From positions 4,489,783-4,553,782 of the forward strand of contig CM064667.1 in the NCBI GenBank assembly GCA_032717465.1: a DNA stretch of 64,000 nt, given 5' to 3'. Source of the DNA: Coenobita brevimanus. Taxonomy: Eukaryota > Arthropoda > Malacostraca > Decapoda > Coenobitidae. Under the pieces are notes generated by a model. That model worked only from the letters and a program-made list of their open reading frames with translations, made no database searches and was not told the DNA's origin. The position numbers and the translations under genes were made by a program. Below, piece by piece: positions 22,937 to 33,736 of the stretch; position 1 is the stretch's first letter; each line of letters starts with the position of its first letter.

Positions 22937-23185
22937 TTAACAGCATTAGTACATTGTGTTTGCAGTGCACATTTTTCACTGACTGTGTATTTTTTCACCG
23001 AAATTACCATGCACTAGATGTGCAGTGTAATAGGAACACCTTACATCCAGCTAAATGTATGATAGTATGAAGGTATATAATCAGAGGGTATGATGGAACT
23101 TGGCAGACGGGTAAGATATAATAAAGTTTTGATGGCTGTGAAAGAAAAAGATGTGGGAATCTGTTGAAAGTATATTCATTCATTC
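22937..23185. other. Short unrecognised spacer
   Basis: About 250 bp of A+T-rich sequence without a recognised feature. Confidence 0.4.
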
Positions 23186-23515
23186 ATTCATCATCTAATC
23201 CAGTGTTGTCCCATGAGGGGTGGAGAAGCCCAGGACTAGGCAAGTTGGTCCTGACATTTAAGATGAGAGTGACCAGCCTTACTCATCCCTGAGTGGCATT
23301 ATGTGAGCAATAAACTCAAACCACCCCTTGGATATAAACCTGCACTGGCTCAATATGATTGGAGCAACTTAATTACTCACTATACCACCAGATGTCATAA
23401 TTTGGTTATATGGTTACCACCCAGTGTAGTAAATGATTTCCTGGTGTATAAGAAACCATTTGGCTTGTCACTCAGTGTAGATTCACCCATAGGCAGAAGG
23501 AAGAGGAATTGAAAG
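23186..23515 (-). mobile_element. tRNA-derived SINE copy 2
   Basis: Reverse orientation of the element at 17,620. On the minus strand it reads 'ggtggtatagtgagtaatt' (A-box-like) and GGTTTATATCC (B-box-like), and it ends in GATGAATGAATG. The 5' head is partly missing. Confidence 0.7.
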
Positions 23516-24464
23516 TATAACTATGTTGTTTTTTATTTAGGATGTGATGATCATTTATCTGGGCCGTAATTTCTGGGGGGGCTAGCGGGGCTATATCCCT
23601 CCCCCCGATGTTTTCTGTACACTGTATTGTTAGAATTTCAACTACGATTGAGGGTTCAATCACAGCTCATGAAATTGATCAGTTTGTAAGTAAAATGTGA
23701 TGCTATATGTCGAATACTGTCATAAATCTTGTTGGCACAACTATTTGAGACCCATGGTGGTAGTGTTATGATGTATTTCAAAGTTTACTTTGAGTGGCAA
23801 TGCTGTTGTTGTCATTTGCCAAGCATTGTCGATAGCTCTCTGCTGCCTTCTGGCCTGTGTGTTTATCTCTTTTGTATTTGTAATTTGTTTCTGTGTTTTG
23901 TGTGTGTGTGTGTTGGGGGGGGGGGCAAATGTATGGTATGTTATGGAAGATGAGTGGCCTTTAATATGAAAGAAAACAAAGCCGGGCTTATAAAGTTGAA
24001 CTTGAAAAAAAAAAGAAGGAAAAACTTTGCGTAGTTCTGTCAAAAATTTAAACAATGTCATGCGTGTTTGATCGAATATTTCCAAATTTGGTCGAAATTG
24101 ATCATAAATTAAATCATAGTAGTATTAGATTTTGATTATTATTTTCAAGAAGAAAAAGGCAGGGCAGTACATTTCTACAGGCGTGTAGGAACAGTCTTGA
24201 TAAGGATGCAATAAAAATATAAAATGACCAAATTATTAAAGTTAGTCACAGTTTGAGCTGAAAGTTCAGGTTTGCAGAAAGTGAAACCTTTTATTTAAAC
24301 ACCCAACTCCATCACTAAACATACATGTCGTATTAAGAATAAACTTTTAGGTAGAATCAAACTGAAAAATATTGGATGGTGTGCAAACTTTGAGTTTGTA
24401 GTACTCAGGTATATACATTTTGTCTAGCTCCCCCCAAAATTGTTGAAATTACAGGCCTGTTTAT
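23516..24464. other. No gene recognised
   Basis: About 950 bp with (TG)n at about 23,898-23,911 followed by a G homopolymer (23,915-23,925), and A+T-rich DNA. Short open frames show no family motif. Confidence 0.5.
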
Positions 24465-24955
24465 GATGGCTGGATGCCACCAATTGGTGCTAGGTGGGGG
24501 CACTCACCATCCACTCACTGGATATAGTGCTGCTTTGGGTGTATGTTCCTTCCTTCCTCTTCTGTCTTTCCTTCATTTGTTCCTCTTCCTTCTGCCTATG
24601 GGTGCTTGTACACTTCCTCCTCTGTCTTTCTTTCCTTCATTCTTTCCTCTTCCTGTGCGTGACTCTACACTGAGTGACAAGCCAAATGGTTTCCTGAACA
24701 CCAGGAAACCATTTAGTATGCTGGGTGGTAACCATATAACAAATTATGGCCCCTGGTAGTTAGTGGGTAGTGAAGATGTTCCAGTTGGATTAAGCCTGTG
24801 TAGGTTTATATCCAATGGGTGGTTGGGGTTTATTGCTCATGTAATGCCATTCAGGGATAATTGAGGCTGGTCACTCTTAAATGTCAGGACCAACTTGCCT
24901 AGCCCCAGGCTTCTATGCTCCTCATGGGGCAACATAAGATTTGGATGATGAATGA
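24465..24955 (+). mobile_element. tRNA-derived SINE copy 3
   Basis: Same composite as copy 1, including the head 'gtgggggcactcaccatccac', the pyrimidine-rich expanded segment, 'ggtagttagtgggtag' in the A-box position, GGTTTATATCC in the B-box position, and an ATG-rich end. Sharing the head with copy 1 shows the head belongs to the element. Confidence 0.75.
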
Positions 24956-25790
24956 TGCTACCAATAGGTTTTCAGAGTGTGATCTACTATGATACAAGAT
25001 GTGCTGTACCCATATTATGATGGGACAGTCATTCACAATGGGATGGCATCACAGACAAGGATTCAGACTGTGATTTAAAAGACAATGGCTGTGTTAAGAC
25101 AGGACAGTCCTTCACAATGGCTTGGTGTCAGTTAATTATGCCCAATCAAGAGGTTACTTCCAGGGGTAGATTAATCACTAGGCTGAATACCTCACAGCCA
25201 AGGCCCACACCATTGAAAAAAAAAAGATCAAATGCATTGATAAATGATAAAATTACAGTGACTGTCATCACACAAGACCTCATGATGTGTGCCCCTTCCC
25301 TGGGTAGGAGCCCCAGTATCTGGTTTAGCCTACAGCTGGTGGTCTCGCTACAATCCCCCCCAAAATTAATTTGTCCCTGATTACTTGGGCCTCATCCAAG
25401 GAGAGGATGTCAGTCCTCAGGACAGGGATGGTAATCCAAGGATGGAGTGGGATGGGTCAACCATCTGTGTCTTGGGATGGTACCGATATGTCTGCCCTCA
25501 ACAGGGTAAAAGAAATCCTGGTAAAAGGATGGGCTACTAATCTGAAGACTGGGATTGGTGGCTCAAAGTTGGGGTTGACCCAACAAAGGTTGGAAGGGTC
25601 ACTGCTGTAAAGATCTGGGAGAGATGCCAAAAACTGTTAGTCCATCACAGGGCTGAAGCAATGTTCCTGCATCCATACCCACCCAAGGACATCCCTCAGG
25701 TGTTCACAGGCGAGGAGATGAAGAGAAGCCTAGAAAACCATCCCAGGGTAGCAGTGGCCAAGCATGGCAAAAACGAGACAGTGGTATCTA
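24956..25790. other. Unrecognised moderately G+C-rich segment
   Basis: About 830 bp whose base composition is higher in G+C than its neighbours. Weak internal repeats occur ('acagtc.ttcacaatgg' near 25,028 and 25,107). An open frame at 25,371-25,610 lacks recognisable motifs. It could be a fragment of an unidentified repeat. Confidence 0.4.
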
Positions 25791-25835
25791 CCCTGTGGTT
25801 AAGCCACGAGACAATGTTATCCACACCATGTTTAA

Positions 25836-26424
25836 CCCTTTCAGGTCTCCTGGCCATGATCGTGGCTGTATCGGCATGGATCTCCTGGCCACGATCGTGG
25901 CTATATCAGTATGGGTCTAAAGCCAAGATCGTCGCTGTATCAGTACAGGTCTACTGGCCATGATCATGGCTGTATCAATATGGGTCTCCTGGCCACGATC
26001 GTGGCTGTATCACTACGGGTCTCCTGGCCACGGTTGTGGCTCACCCATTTGCCTGCCACTCAAAACTGTGGCAGGCAGCTGGTGAATGTTATCAGTATTT
26101 CTCAACATTTACTCATTTCCTGGGTATTAGACAATCCAGTTGGGAAGAAATAAACACAGCTTTATGATTTTAGGCTAGTAGGAGTGTTTCTCTGTCATTT
26201 TGTATAGAGAAATGCAGTGATTTGGGACACCACGCACCACTTGCTATGCGGCTTCGCATCGTCATTGTGGCTCTTGTATGGTAAGTAGAGCCCTAATATT
26301 TTGTAGACAGATGAGCAGTAGTTCCTTATGCATGATTATTGTATTTTTTTCTAAATTTACAAACCTTGATTTTATGGTAAAACATGTAGTTTCTCAGGCT
26401 GGACCTATTTGTGACCTGAAGGGG
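25836..26424. mobile_element. piggyBac-type MITE inside a minisatellite
   Basis: A 589-bp unit flanked by TTAA (25,832-25,835 and 26,425-26,428). Its inverted ends are CCCTTTCAGGTC and CCCCTTCAGGTC, with one mismatch in 12. Next to the left end are about six tandem units of about 35 bp built on CTCCTGGCCACGATCGTGGC, which includes the palindrome GCCACGATCGTGGC. The target TTAA belongs to the repeat unit of the surrounding minisatellite (GTGGTTAAGCC). No transposase. Confidence 0.8.
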
Positions 26425-26868
26425 TTAAACCACATGATGGTGCTATCCAGCCTGTGGTTAAGCCACATGATGGTGCTATCCAGCCTGTGGTTAAGCCACA
26501 TGATGGTGCTATCCAGCCTGTGGTTAAGCCACATGATGGTGCTATCCAGCCTGTGGTTAAGCCACATGATGGTGCTATCCAGCCTGTGGTTAAGCCACAT
26601 GATGGTGTATCCAGCCTGTGGTTAAGCCACATAATGGTGCTATCCAGCCTGTGGTTAAGCAACATGATGGTGCTATCCAGCCTGTGGTTGAGCCACATGA
26701 TGGTGCTATCCAACCTGTGGTTAAGCCACATGATGGTGCTATCCAGCCTGTGGTTAAGCCACATGATGGTGCTATCCAGCCTGTGGTTAAGCAACATGAC
26801 GGTGCTATCCAGCCTGTGGTTGAGCCACATGACAGTGCTATCCAGCCTGTGGTTAAGCCATTGTCACA
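26425..26868. repeat. 33-bp minisatellite, about 13 units
   Basis: Tandem units with the core GTGGTTAAGCCACATGATGG then TGCTATCCAGCCT. The 33-bp period is divisible by three, which creates artificial 11-residue peptide repeats on both strands. One unit near 26,605 lacks one base. A diverged half of the array lies to the left of the MITE (about 25,792-25,835). There are no unique spacers, so it is not a CRISPR-like array. Confidence 0.9.
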
Positions 26869-27138
26869 TGGATATATATATTAGTAAGTAGTTCACAGTG
26901 GCACTAAACTTTATCCTTGAAGTCATGGCAAATATGATAAAAATAAATAAATAAGACAAAAGACTTATCGAAACTTAAATATCCAGATTATCTCAACTCG
27001 ACAGACAGTTCAAGTCAACGTTCCCACACCCTGATTTTATGAGACCGATTATGAAGAGTAAAACTGCGAATATGAGGAAATAAGTAATGTTTTTAAATTG
27101 TATATCTCAGTGCGGCTATGTATTTACTTATTTCTGAT

Positions 27139-27370
27139 CGTTGAGTACACCGCTTCCCATCCGATCAACAAAGTTAAGCAACGTTGGGTCTGGTTAGTAC
27201 TTGGATGGGTGACCGCCTGGGAACACGAGATGCTGTTGGCATAACGTTCTCCCTACATGTCAAGTGGGGTTGGTGGAGGATTAGTGCCCCTCCCTGTAAA
27301 ACAATTAACTCTAAGCCCTTGGCCACCCCGTTTGGGATACATGGCGTCTGGCAATGAATGAATGAATGAT
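27139..27370 (+). mobile_element. 5S-rRNA-derived SINE (fuller copy)
   Basis: Positions 27,139-27,240 match 5S rRNA from about nucleotide 18 to the 3' end. They include TACACCGCTTCCCATCCGAT, the A-box region AAGTTAAGCAACG and the C-box region TTGGATGGGTGACCGCCTGG. A 130-bp non-5S tail follows, with TGGCGTCTGGCAATGAATG and a terminal GAAT repeat. The internal promoter regions are intact by eye. The tail matches 16,374-16,510 and the reversed fragment at 39,228-39,347. Confidence 0.9.
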
Positions 27371-27803
27371 ATTATATATGAATGATATTATATTTCAGAT
27401 AATAAGTACCTAAATAATTTTCTTGCAAACGATTTATTGCCTTTTGGTTTGACTTTAACTTGGTAAATGTGGATAATGATATCACACAAACATTGATACT
27501 GACAAAATTCGCCATTTTTTTAAATTTGATCAGGAGACTTAAGATGCCACTTAAAAACCAATTTTATAAGAAAAAAAATAATATTCCTTTTATCTCAAAT
27601 TTTCCAAGTAGTTTTAACATGTCTAATTTACATGTCTATTTTACCCATGTTTTGGTATAAAAACCACCAAATCAATGCCGTTTTTACTGTAAGTCGATTT
27701 AATCCTACATATTACATCATTTGTTCTTGTTACTTTTTTTTTTTCGAGACAGAATTTTCTCACCCTCAGGAATGTTTTCTAAATTTACTAGACATAAGGC
27801 AGT
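27371..27803. other. No gene recognised
   Basis: About 430 bp of A+T-rich DNA before the LTR array, with a T run near 27,733. Confidence 0.5.
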
Positions 27804-29738
27804 TCTTATGCTGGTGTTTTCAAGGCGACTTCTCGTCCTAAAAACACTAGCGACTGAAGCGGGGTCCTCTTTCCGGACCGGAAGTAAAACACCCACAAAG
27901 GAACAGGACATAAAAACCAGGCAGTACACCTTAACACATCAACTGCCTTAATTCTAATCATTACAGTAAAACACAGAGTGATATTTGAGATACAGGGGAC
28001 AGGGACACAGAGTTAGCCTTCAGCACCACAAGATACAGTCACGCTTGTACACAATACAATGCACATACAGGGATGTCTTGAATTATATATGTTATTGTCC
28101 CTATGTCACTTTTAGGCAAGATATACACTGAGTCGACAACAAAGAGAATAAACAAGATTGGAAGTTCGTAAGGGAAATACTACTGTAAATAAGACAGGGT
28201 GCGGATCGTGACACTTGACACAGTCACTTAGTCACGGCGACACTTACACACAGGCTTTTAATCTGCCCGCGCATCCTAGTCTCTATTCATTCACAGAAAG
28301 TTCTTTTATTGGGGGAACTCATATAATTACTCTAAGGTTCATTCTCTGTCCTGCCGGACACTGAGTTCTTTTGGACTAATGGTAACTGTTACTGGTTTCA
28401 CACTGGTCTTCACTCGGTCACTGTTCACTGTTATTTCCCCTGGTTTGTTCCCGGCACAAGGGGCGTCACTATTTACCTGTATCTCCTGGGTAATGTTTAC
28501 TCCGTGACAGGGGCGTGAGGGGAGAACCCTAGGGGAACCCGGCCTGCAGAGGGCAAGGGATTACCCGCAGGGGAGTCACTGCCCGGGTCACACTCGTCGG
28601 TGAGATGCAGGGAGGCTCTTCTGTCTGGGGACCTCGACCTGAGAGGTGGCCCTCGAGTCGGAGCCTCGTCGGTGGGGTACAGGGAGGCCCTCCTGTCTGG
28701 GGGCCTCAACCTGAGAGGTGGCCCTCGGGACTGGGGCCGAACAGCTGGAGTAGTCGGGCCAGTCGTCTCTGGCTCCGCAGGGTGAGGGAGCCTGGGTCGC
28801 CTTCGTCGGGAGCCGGTGGGTCTGGCCTGGGGTTCCTGGGACTGCAGGCGCCTATGGGGAGAGGCACCAACAGGGCTGGGCTGCAGCAACTTCTCCGTCG
28901 GGACTCGGGCAGGAACAAGGATCTCCCAGGCGTAGGAGGTAGGTCCGATATCGGGCCTTGCCACCACTCTATTGACACCTCCGGGGCTATATTCCCGGGT
29001 GGTGACGAAGGCCTCTCACAGGGGGAAGAGGCTGGAGAAGGACTCACGTAGCCCGTGTCCTCTCCGGTACGTTCTGAGGCCGGAGCCTTGGGTCGCCTTA
29101 TCCTGGTACGTACTTCGGCTGTGGCCGTGAGCCTACCCGTTGTACGAGAAGCAACTGAAGGGCGTACAGGGGCCCTCCTTCCCCGCCACGTATAGGGACC
29201 GTCGGCGCGGTGTTGCTCCCGTAGTATGGGAAAAGCAGGAGTAGGGAGCACAGAGGCCACACTCTCTCCAGTACGTACTGAGGCTATCTTCAGGGGCTTC
29301 TCTACCCTGGCACGTGCCTCAGCCGGAGCCGGACGCCTACCCGCCTTACAAGGAGCAACTGAAGGGCGTACAGGGCCGCTCCTTCCCCGCCATGTATAGG
29401 GACCATCGGCGCGGTGTTGCTCCCGTAGTAGGGAAAAGCTGCACGTACGATAGCAGGGGCTCTTTTACCCTGGTACGTACTTTGGCCGTAGCCGGGAGCT
29501 GATCTTCCCGACGAGAAGCAACTGACGGGGGTACAGGGCCGCTCCTTCCCTGCCACGTATAGGGACCGTCGGCGCGGTGTTGCCCCCGTAGGAGAGAACA
29601 GCAGGAGAGGGATGCACAGGGGCAACTCTCTCTCCGGGGTGTACTAAGGCCGGAGCCTTGGGTCTCTCTACCCTGGTACACTCTTTTAGGCCGTAGCTTT
29701 GGGCCTCCTGCCCTTGGGCCTCATGCCCTAGAGGGTGT
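27804..29738 (-). repeat. Element A LTR, copy 1
   Basis: About 1.93 kb, matching 35,868-37,744 and 52,404-54,732. In minus sense the LTR starts near TGTTACACCC and ends ...AGCATAACA. In this copy both ends are damaged: it reads TCTTATG rather than TGTTATG at 27,804, and about 23 bp covering the opposite LTR terminus are deleted at 29,738. The LTR contains irregular tandem repeats of 160-205 bp (29,041-29,700), each with 'atagggacc.tcggcgcgg'. Long G+C-rich open frames on both strands here are not conserved as proteins and are treated as non-coding. Confidence 0.75.
29041..29700. repeat. Tandem repeats inside the A LTR
   Basis: Units carrying 'tacgtact', 'gaagcaactga', 'cgtacagggccgctccttcc' and 'tatagggaccgtcggcgcgg' recur, with the last motif at about 29,191, 29,395 and 29,558. 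A partial fourth unit lies at the left. The same repeats occur in the other two LTRs. Such repeats in an LTR could be enhancer-like; no test is possible from sequence. Confidence 0.75.
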
Positions 29739-30433
29739 TACCTGGGACTGAATCTAGTTCAGTCCCACCCCTATTCTGACAATGGTTGTCCCGCCCGCAA
29801 GGTAGTTGCCTTTCCCTGGTCACCTGGTGTTGGGGCAGTTGCGGGGAACAGGGGCTCAGGACTAGTGTCCTGGTGACCCTCTTGACCGGGGTCACTAACC
29901 CCACCGTTGTATCCTCCTGGGGTGGTGGTGTGGTAGCTGCCCGGTGGTGGGGTGGGGGGTGGCGAGGTGGGAGGTCCGGTGGCGGGCATTTTACCACCCT
30001 CCATGGTCTAAAAGTCACGACTCCATGACTGGAGGTGGTATGTGGTGGAGGTGGATGTCTGGTGGGCCGGGGTGAGGTGTTGTAGGAGGCTGACCCAGTG
30101 GTTGGTGAAGGTGTTAGGCTCCTGGTGGGGGCTGAGGGTGAGCCAGAGGGAGGATGGGTGGTCGGTCCGGCGTAGGAGGCGGAGAAGGTGGGGGGTCCCT
30201 CGGATTCTGGCATGTAGGCGGTCATGGGGTAGCCAGTGTACTCTCATCACTTTCATCTCGGGGAATGGTGCCTGATGAGGAGATGAAAGCTGAATGCTGG
30301 AGAGTGACGTGAGATTGGTGGTTTTATGGGGGATGGGTCGGTGGGAGGAGCGTTGTACCTTGGAGAATTGGGACTTGGGAGGATTCCATCGTGCTTGGTG
30401 GAGGGGGAGGTGTCTGGGGTAGGGGGGGTTCAT
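29739..30433 (-). pseudogene. Element A downstream ORF, unit 1
   Basis: Minus-strand frames (30,008-30,433 and 29,728-30,225) encode a Pro/Ser/Thr/His-rich sequence 3' of integrase. It includes MKVMRVHWLPHDRLHARIRG and LTLSPHQEPNTFTNHWVSLL, and ends near TELDSVPGNT. The same protein frame recurs in units 2 and 3 (37,723-38,277 and 54,711-55,271), where it is 184-186 codons long. It has no clear signal peptide or membrane segment, so an envelope role is not supported. It may be an extended Pol tail or an accessory protein. This copy is split by a stop (SRDF then stop, where the others read GRDFYT). Confidence 0.5.
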
Positions 30434-30453
30434 GGTGGTGGGTGGTGGGATGG

Positions 30454-30457
30454 GCGT
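30454..30457. other. Empty GCGT site corresponding to both B insertions
   Basis: The sequence GGGATGGGCGTGCAATGGGA is continuous here. In units 2 and 3 it is interrupted right after GCGT by element B (38,498 and 55,486). It is resumed with GCGTGCAATGGGA at 47,472 in unit 2. Confidence 0.9.
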
Positions 30458-30633
30458 GCAATGGGAGGTGGTGTTGGGGTGTATCTAGAGGGTGGGTGTG
30501 AAAAGCGTCCTGATCTGGTGGTGGTGTTAGTGAGTGTGGGTGTGGGTGGTGAGGGTGGGTGTGCACGTGGTGGTGGTGAGGGCGTATGGCTGTTAGGGGG
30601 GGAGGCGAGTGAGGATGCGGTGTGGCGCATATA

Positions 30634-31121
30634 CAGTAATCACTCCAATATCCGACGTAATAGAGCCATAGTTAGGTCCGGATATTGGTTCTGTCCGGAT
30701 ATTGGGCCCCAGCTTATGGACTTGTACTTATGGACCCTAACTCAGAGAAACACCTATACAACTTCCTCTGGACATGCATAGCACCTATTTAAGACTCAAA
30801 TCACACTAATAAGGGACATAAATGACTGAAATAAATGCAAAAGAAACAAAATGAGGGTTTGGAAGTAGGTTCATACAATACTATACATTCTGGTGACTGG
30901 CTCCTGGACTGGTACTTATGGACCCTAACCTAGCCTAACTCAGAAAAACACCTTCCTACTGCACATGCATAGCTCCTAACACCCTATTCACACCAATAAA
31001 GGACATTAAAGAGTGAAATGAGGTAAGTATAGTATGGAAGAAAGTACAGTATGAAACATTCTTATGTCCGGATAGTGGGGATGTTCGGATATTGGGCGTC
31101 CTGATATTAGAGTGATTACTG
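30634..31121. mobile_element. pogo/Tigger-like MITE with TA target
   Basis: A 488-bp unit with ends CAGTAATCACTCCAATATC and, reversed, CAGTAATCACTCTAATATC, flanked by TA. The equivalent place in unit 2 (about 47,650) reads straight through, giving an empty site. The ends contain repeated TCCGGATATTGG motifs. CAGT-starting ends with a TA duplication suit the pogo/Tigger branch of Tc1/mariner. No transposase. Confidence 0.85.
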
Positions 31122-32594
31122 TAATGAGAATGGTCACGGGGGAGGGGGCTGGGTGTACAGGTGGTAGGGTGGTGAGTGGTGAGGTCTGAGGAGGTGGTGG
31201 CTTTGGGCGGTGGTGGTGATGTAGGCAGTGGAGGCGGTGTGGTGCGGGAGGTGGTGGGTGGACAGGTGGTAAGGTGAGTTGTGGGTTGTGAGGAGGTGGT
31301 GGTGTCAAGCGGTGGTGGTGGTGTGTTGGGATCGAGTGTGTTGGGGGGTGGGCTGGCCGTTGGTGAGATGGAGGGTGGGGGTGAGGAGTAGGAGTAGGAG
31401 TCTGGGGGGTACTTCTCGGAAAGGTCGGTATGGACAGGTGTGTGGGAAGAGGTGCGGGGCTGGCGGGTGCGGGGGTGGTCATTGTTGGGTGGGTGGAAGG
31501 GTCGCATGTGGCGATTTCGGTATGTGCGGTGTTGTCCTTGTTGGTCGATGATGCCTTGGTAGGGGTTGGGGACTCGAATAATTTTGAAGGGGCCATTGAA
31601 TCGGGGGGAGGTCTTGGAGGGGGCGGGCAGGTGTGAAACGACTACAGACTGGCCTGGTTTGTATGAGTTGGAGTGATTCGTGTCAGGCGCCAGGTCTTGT
31701 TGAGCGTGTAGGTGGTGGAGGCGGCATTTGAGGTGGTGGAGAGGGTCGGTAGTGGAGGGCGGGGTGGGTGGATGGAGGTGGTGGCGGAGTGGTAGGAGGA
31801 GTGGGGTTTCCTCGAAAACTCGTTCATGTGGTGTTGTCCCGTCTTCTCGTGGGCATGTATTTAAGCCCCATTGCATAATCTTGACGTGGGCAGGTCAATC
31901 ATCGTTCCCTGTTTACATAATGCGTGTTGCGGACCTGCTTCATGAGGGAGCGATGGCTCCTCTTGTAGATGCTGTTACCTTGGGGCCAGTAGGGGGATGA
32001 TTGGGAGATATGGTATCCAAATATATTCGCCAGTTCTTCCCAGACTTTGCCAATAAATTCTGGGGCATTATCCGAGTGCAGTGCTTGGGAAATACTGAAA
32101 TAGGGGAAGACATGGCGGGTGAGGGCGTCGGCGACTGATACTGCACTGTGATCCTTGGTGGGGCATGCGATGATAAACTTTGAATACACATCCACAAATG
32201 TGATAATGTATTTGTACCCTGCTTTGGGTGTGAGGGGGCCGACGACATCTAGGGAAAGTAACTGCCAGGGTTTCTGTGCTGTTAATTTTCCTGAAGGGCC
32301 GGGTGTGCGAGTGATGTCCTTTCCTAAAGCACAGGCGCGGCAGGATTGTATGATCTTCTTGGCAATGGTAGATGGGTTAGGTGTCCAGTACATGTCACTA
32401 AAGACTTGTAGGAGTTTCTTATTAGACCCCAGGTGGATGCCATTGTTGGCGTGCAGGTGTAGCATAGTGTCGTGGGTGGTGGTAGGGCTTAGGACGATGT
32501 GTCTGTTGGGATCGAACAGGTGCTCGCCGTGAGGGTGGAGTTTGGCGAATGTGTTCGGCGGGATCCAGGTAGGGCGTTGTTTGTTGTGCCACAT
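31122..32594 (-). pseudogene. Element A integrase and Pro-rich tail, unit 1
   Basis: The minus frame 31,899-32,594 encodes integrase. It has an HHCC zinc motif (HLHANNGIHLG, then SCRAC), a first catalytic Asp in LSLDVVGPL and a second in HSDNAPEF. The third catalytic residue is lost: the sequence reads GNSIYKRSH, while unit 2 has GNSICERSH, so the Glu is replaced by Lys. The next frame (30,956-31,876) continues with the integrase C-terminal GPF-like region (RFNGPFKIIRVPNPY), then a long Pro/Thr/Ser/His-rich tail. The Tigger-like MITE interrupts the tail. A stop and a frameshift separate the two frames. Confidence 0.85.
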
Positions 32595-32675
32595 TTGGAT
32601 TAGGTCTGGCTCTGTTGAAATTGCATTGATTGCTAGACGGGACAGGGCGTCGGCGTTTGTGTGGAGCTTGCCCGG

Positions 32676-33736
32676 TCAGTATGAGATCTCAAAATCGTAC
32701 TCCTTGAGTGTTTCTCGCCATCGTATGAGTTGCGCGTTGGTGGTGTTTGACTGACGTAACCACTGTAGGGATTGATGGTCTGTAATGACTATCACATGGG
32801 TGCCTGAGATGTAGGAACGGAAGTAATTGAGGGACCAGATGATTCCCAGGCACTCTCGCTTGGTGGTCGCGAAATTTCGTTCTGCAGGGTTTAAGGTGCG
32901 GCTGGCACAGGCGGTGATATGCTCGCGGCCGTTTTGCACTTGGGCAAGGACAGCCCCTATGGCAATGAGTGAGACGTCGGTATATAGACGGAATGGGAGG
33001 TTGTAATCTGGGAAAGTGACAATGGGGGCAGAGGTTAGCGTGGACTTGAGAGTGGTGAATGCAGTTTTCCTTGGTTCGGTCCATACGAATGGTTCGCCTT
33101 TTTTTGTTAGGTCATGTAGGGGTTTGGCGATGTCTGCAAACCCTTTGACGAACTGCCTGTAGTATGAAGTTAGGCCTGGGAAGGCTCTAATTTCGTGTAC
33201 GTCGCGAGGTAGGGGAATGTCGGCGATCGCACTTAGTTTTTCTGGGTCAGGGGAGATGCCTTCAGCATTAATTAGGTGTCCAAGGAAAGAGACTGATCTC
33301 TCGGCCAAGACGCACTCTGTTGGTTTAAGTTTGAGCCCTGCCTGGCGGATGCGTTGGAAAACTTGTTTGAGGCGATGGAGGTGGTCAGGCCAGGTGTGAC
33401 AGAAAACGATGACGTCGTCTAGGTACGTCAAACAAGTCTCCCAGGTTAGTCCGCTGAGAACTGACTCCATCAGGTGGAAGAATGTGGCAGGGGCGTTGCA
33501 GAGACCAAAGGGAAGAAGGTTGAATTCGTAATGCTTGAGAAGACGGTCTTGTGCTTGTCGTCTGGGTGGACAGGGACTTGCCAATAGCCTGATTGCAGGT
33601 CTTGGGTAGAGAACCAAGTCGACCCGTGTAGGGAGTCAAGCGACTCATCGATCCTGGGTAGGGGCGTAGCGTCTTTGATAGTAACGTTGTTCACTCTGCA
33701 GTAATCGACACAAAAGCGCATGGTCCCGTCTTTCTT
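32676..33736 (-). pseudogene. Element A RT and RNase H, unit 1
   Basis: Minus frames 33,470-33,721 and 32,676-33,617 encode the RT core (FCVDYCRVN, where unit 2 has YRRVN; then FGLCNAPATF and the catalytic YLDD in CLTYLDDVIVF). RNase H follows, with LYTDVSLIAIGAVL, ATTKRECLGI and ITDHQSLQWL. The domain order PR-RT-RH-IN is the usual Ty3/Gypsy order. A frameshift near 33,540, a TGA near 33,737 (CGA in unit 2) and a stop at the RNase H-integrase junction make it non-functional. Confidence 0.9.

Noticed and set aside
26425..26868. CRISPR-like array
   Set aside because: Units are contiguous 33-bp tandem repeats with no unique spacers, in a eukaryotic context.
26278..26891. Proteins with 11-residue repeats on both strands
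   Set aside because: The 33-bp minisatellite period is a multiple of three, which leaves several frames open without any coding meaning.
27139..27240. Functional 5S rRNA gene
   Set aside because: The first ~17 nucleotides are missing, and the head is joined to a SINE tail repeated elsewhere.
28497..29260. Overlapping 140-180-codon frames in the A LTR
   Set aside because: They exist on both strands in G+C-rich DNA, shift between LTR copies and match no family motif.
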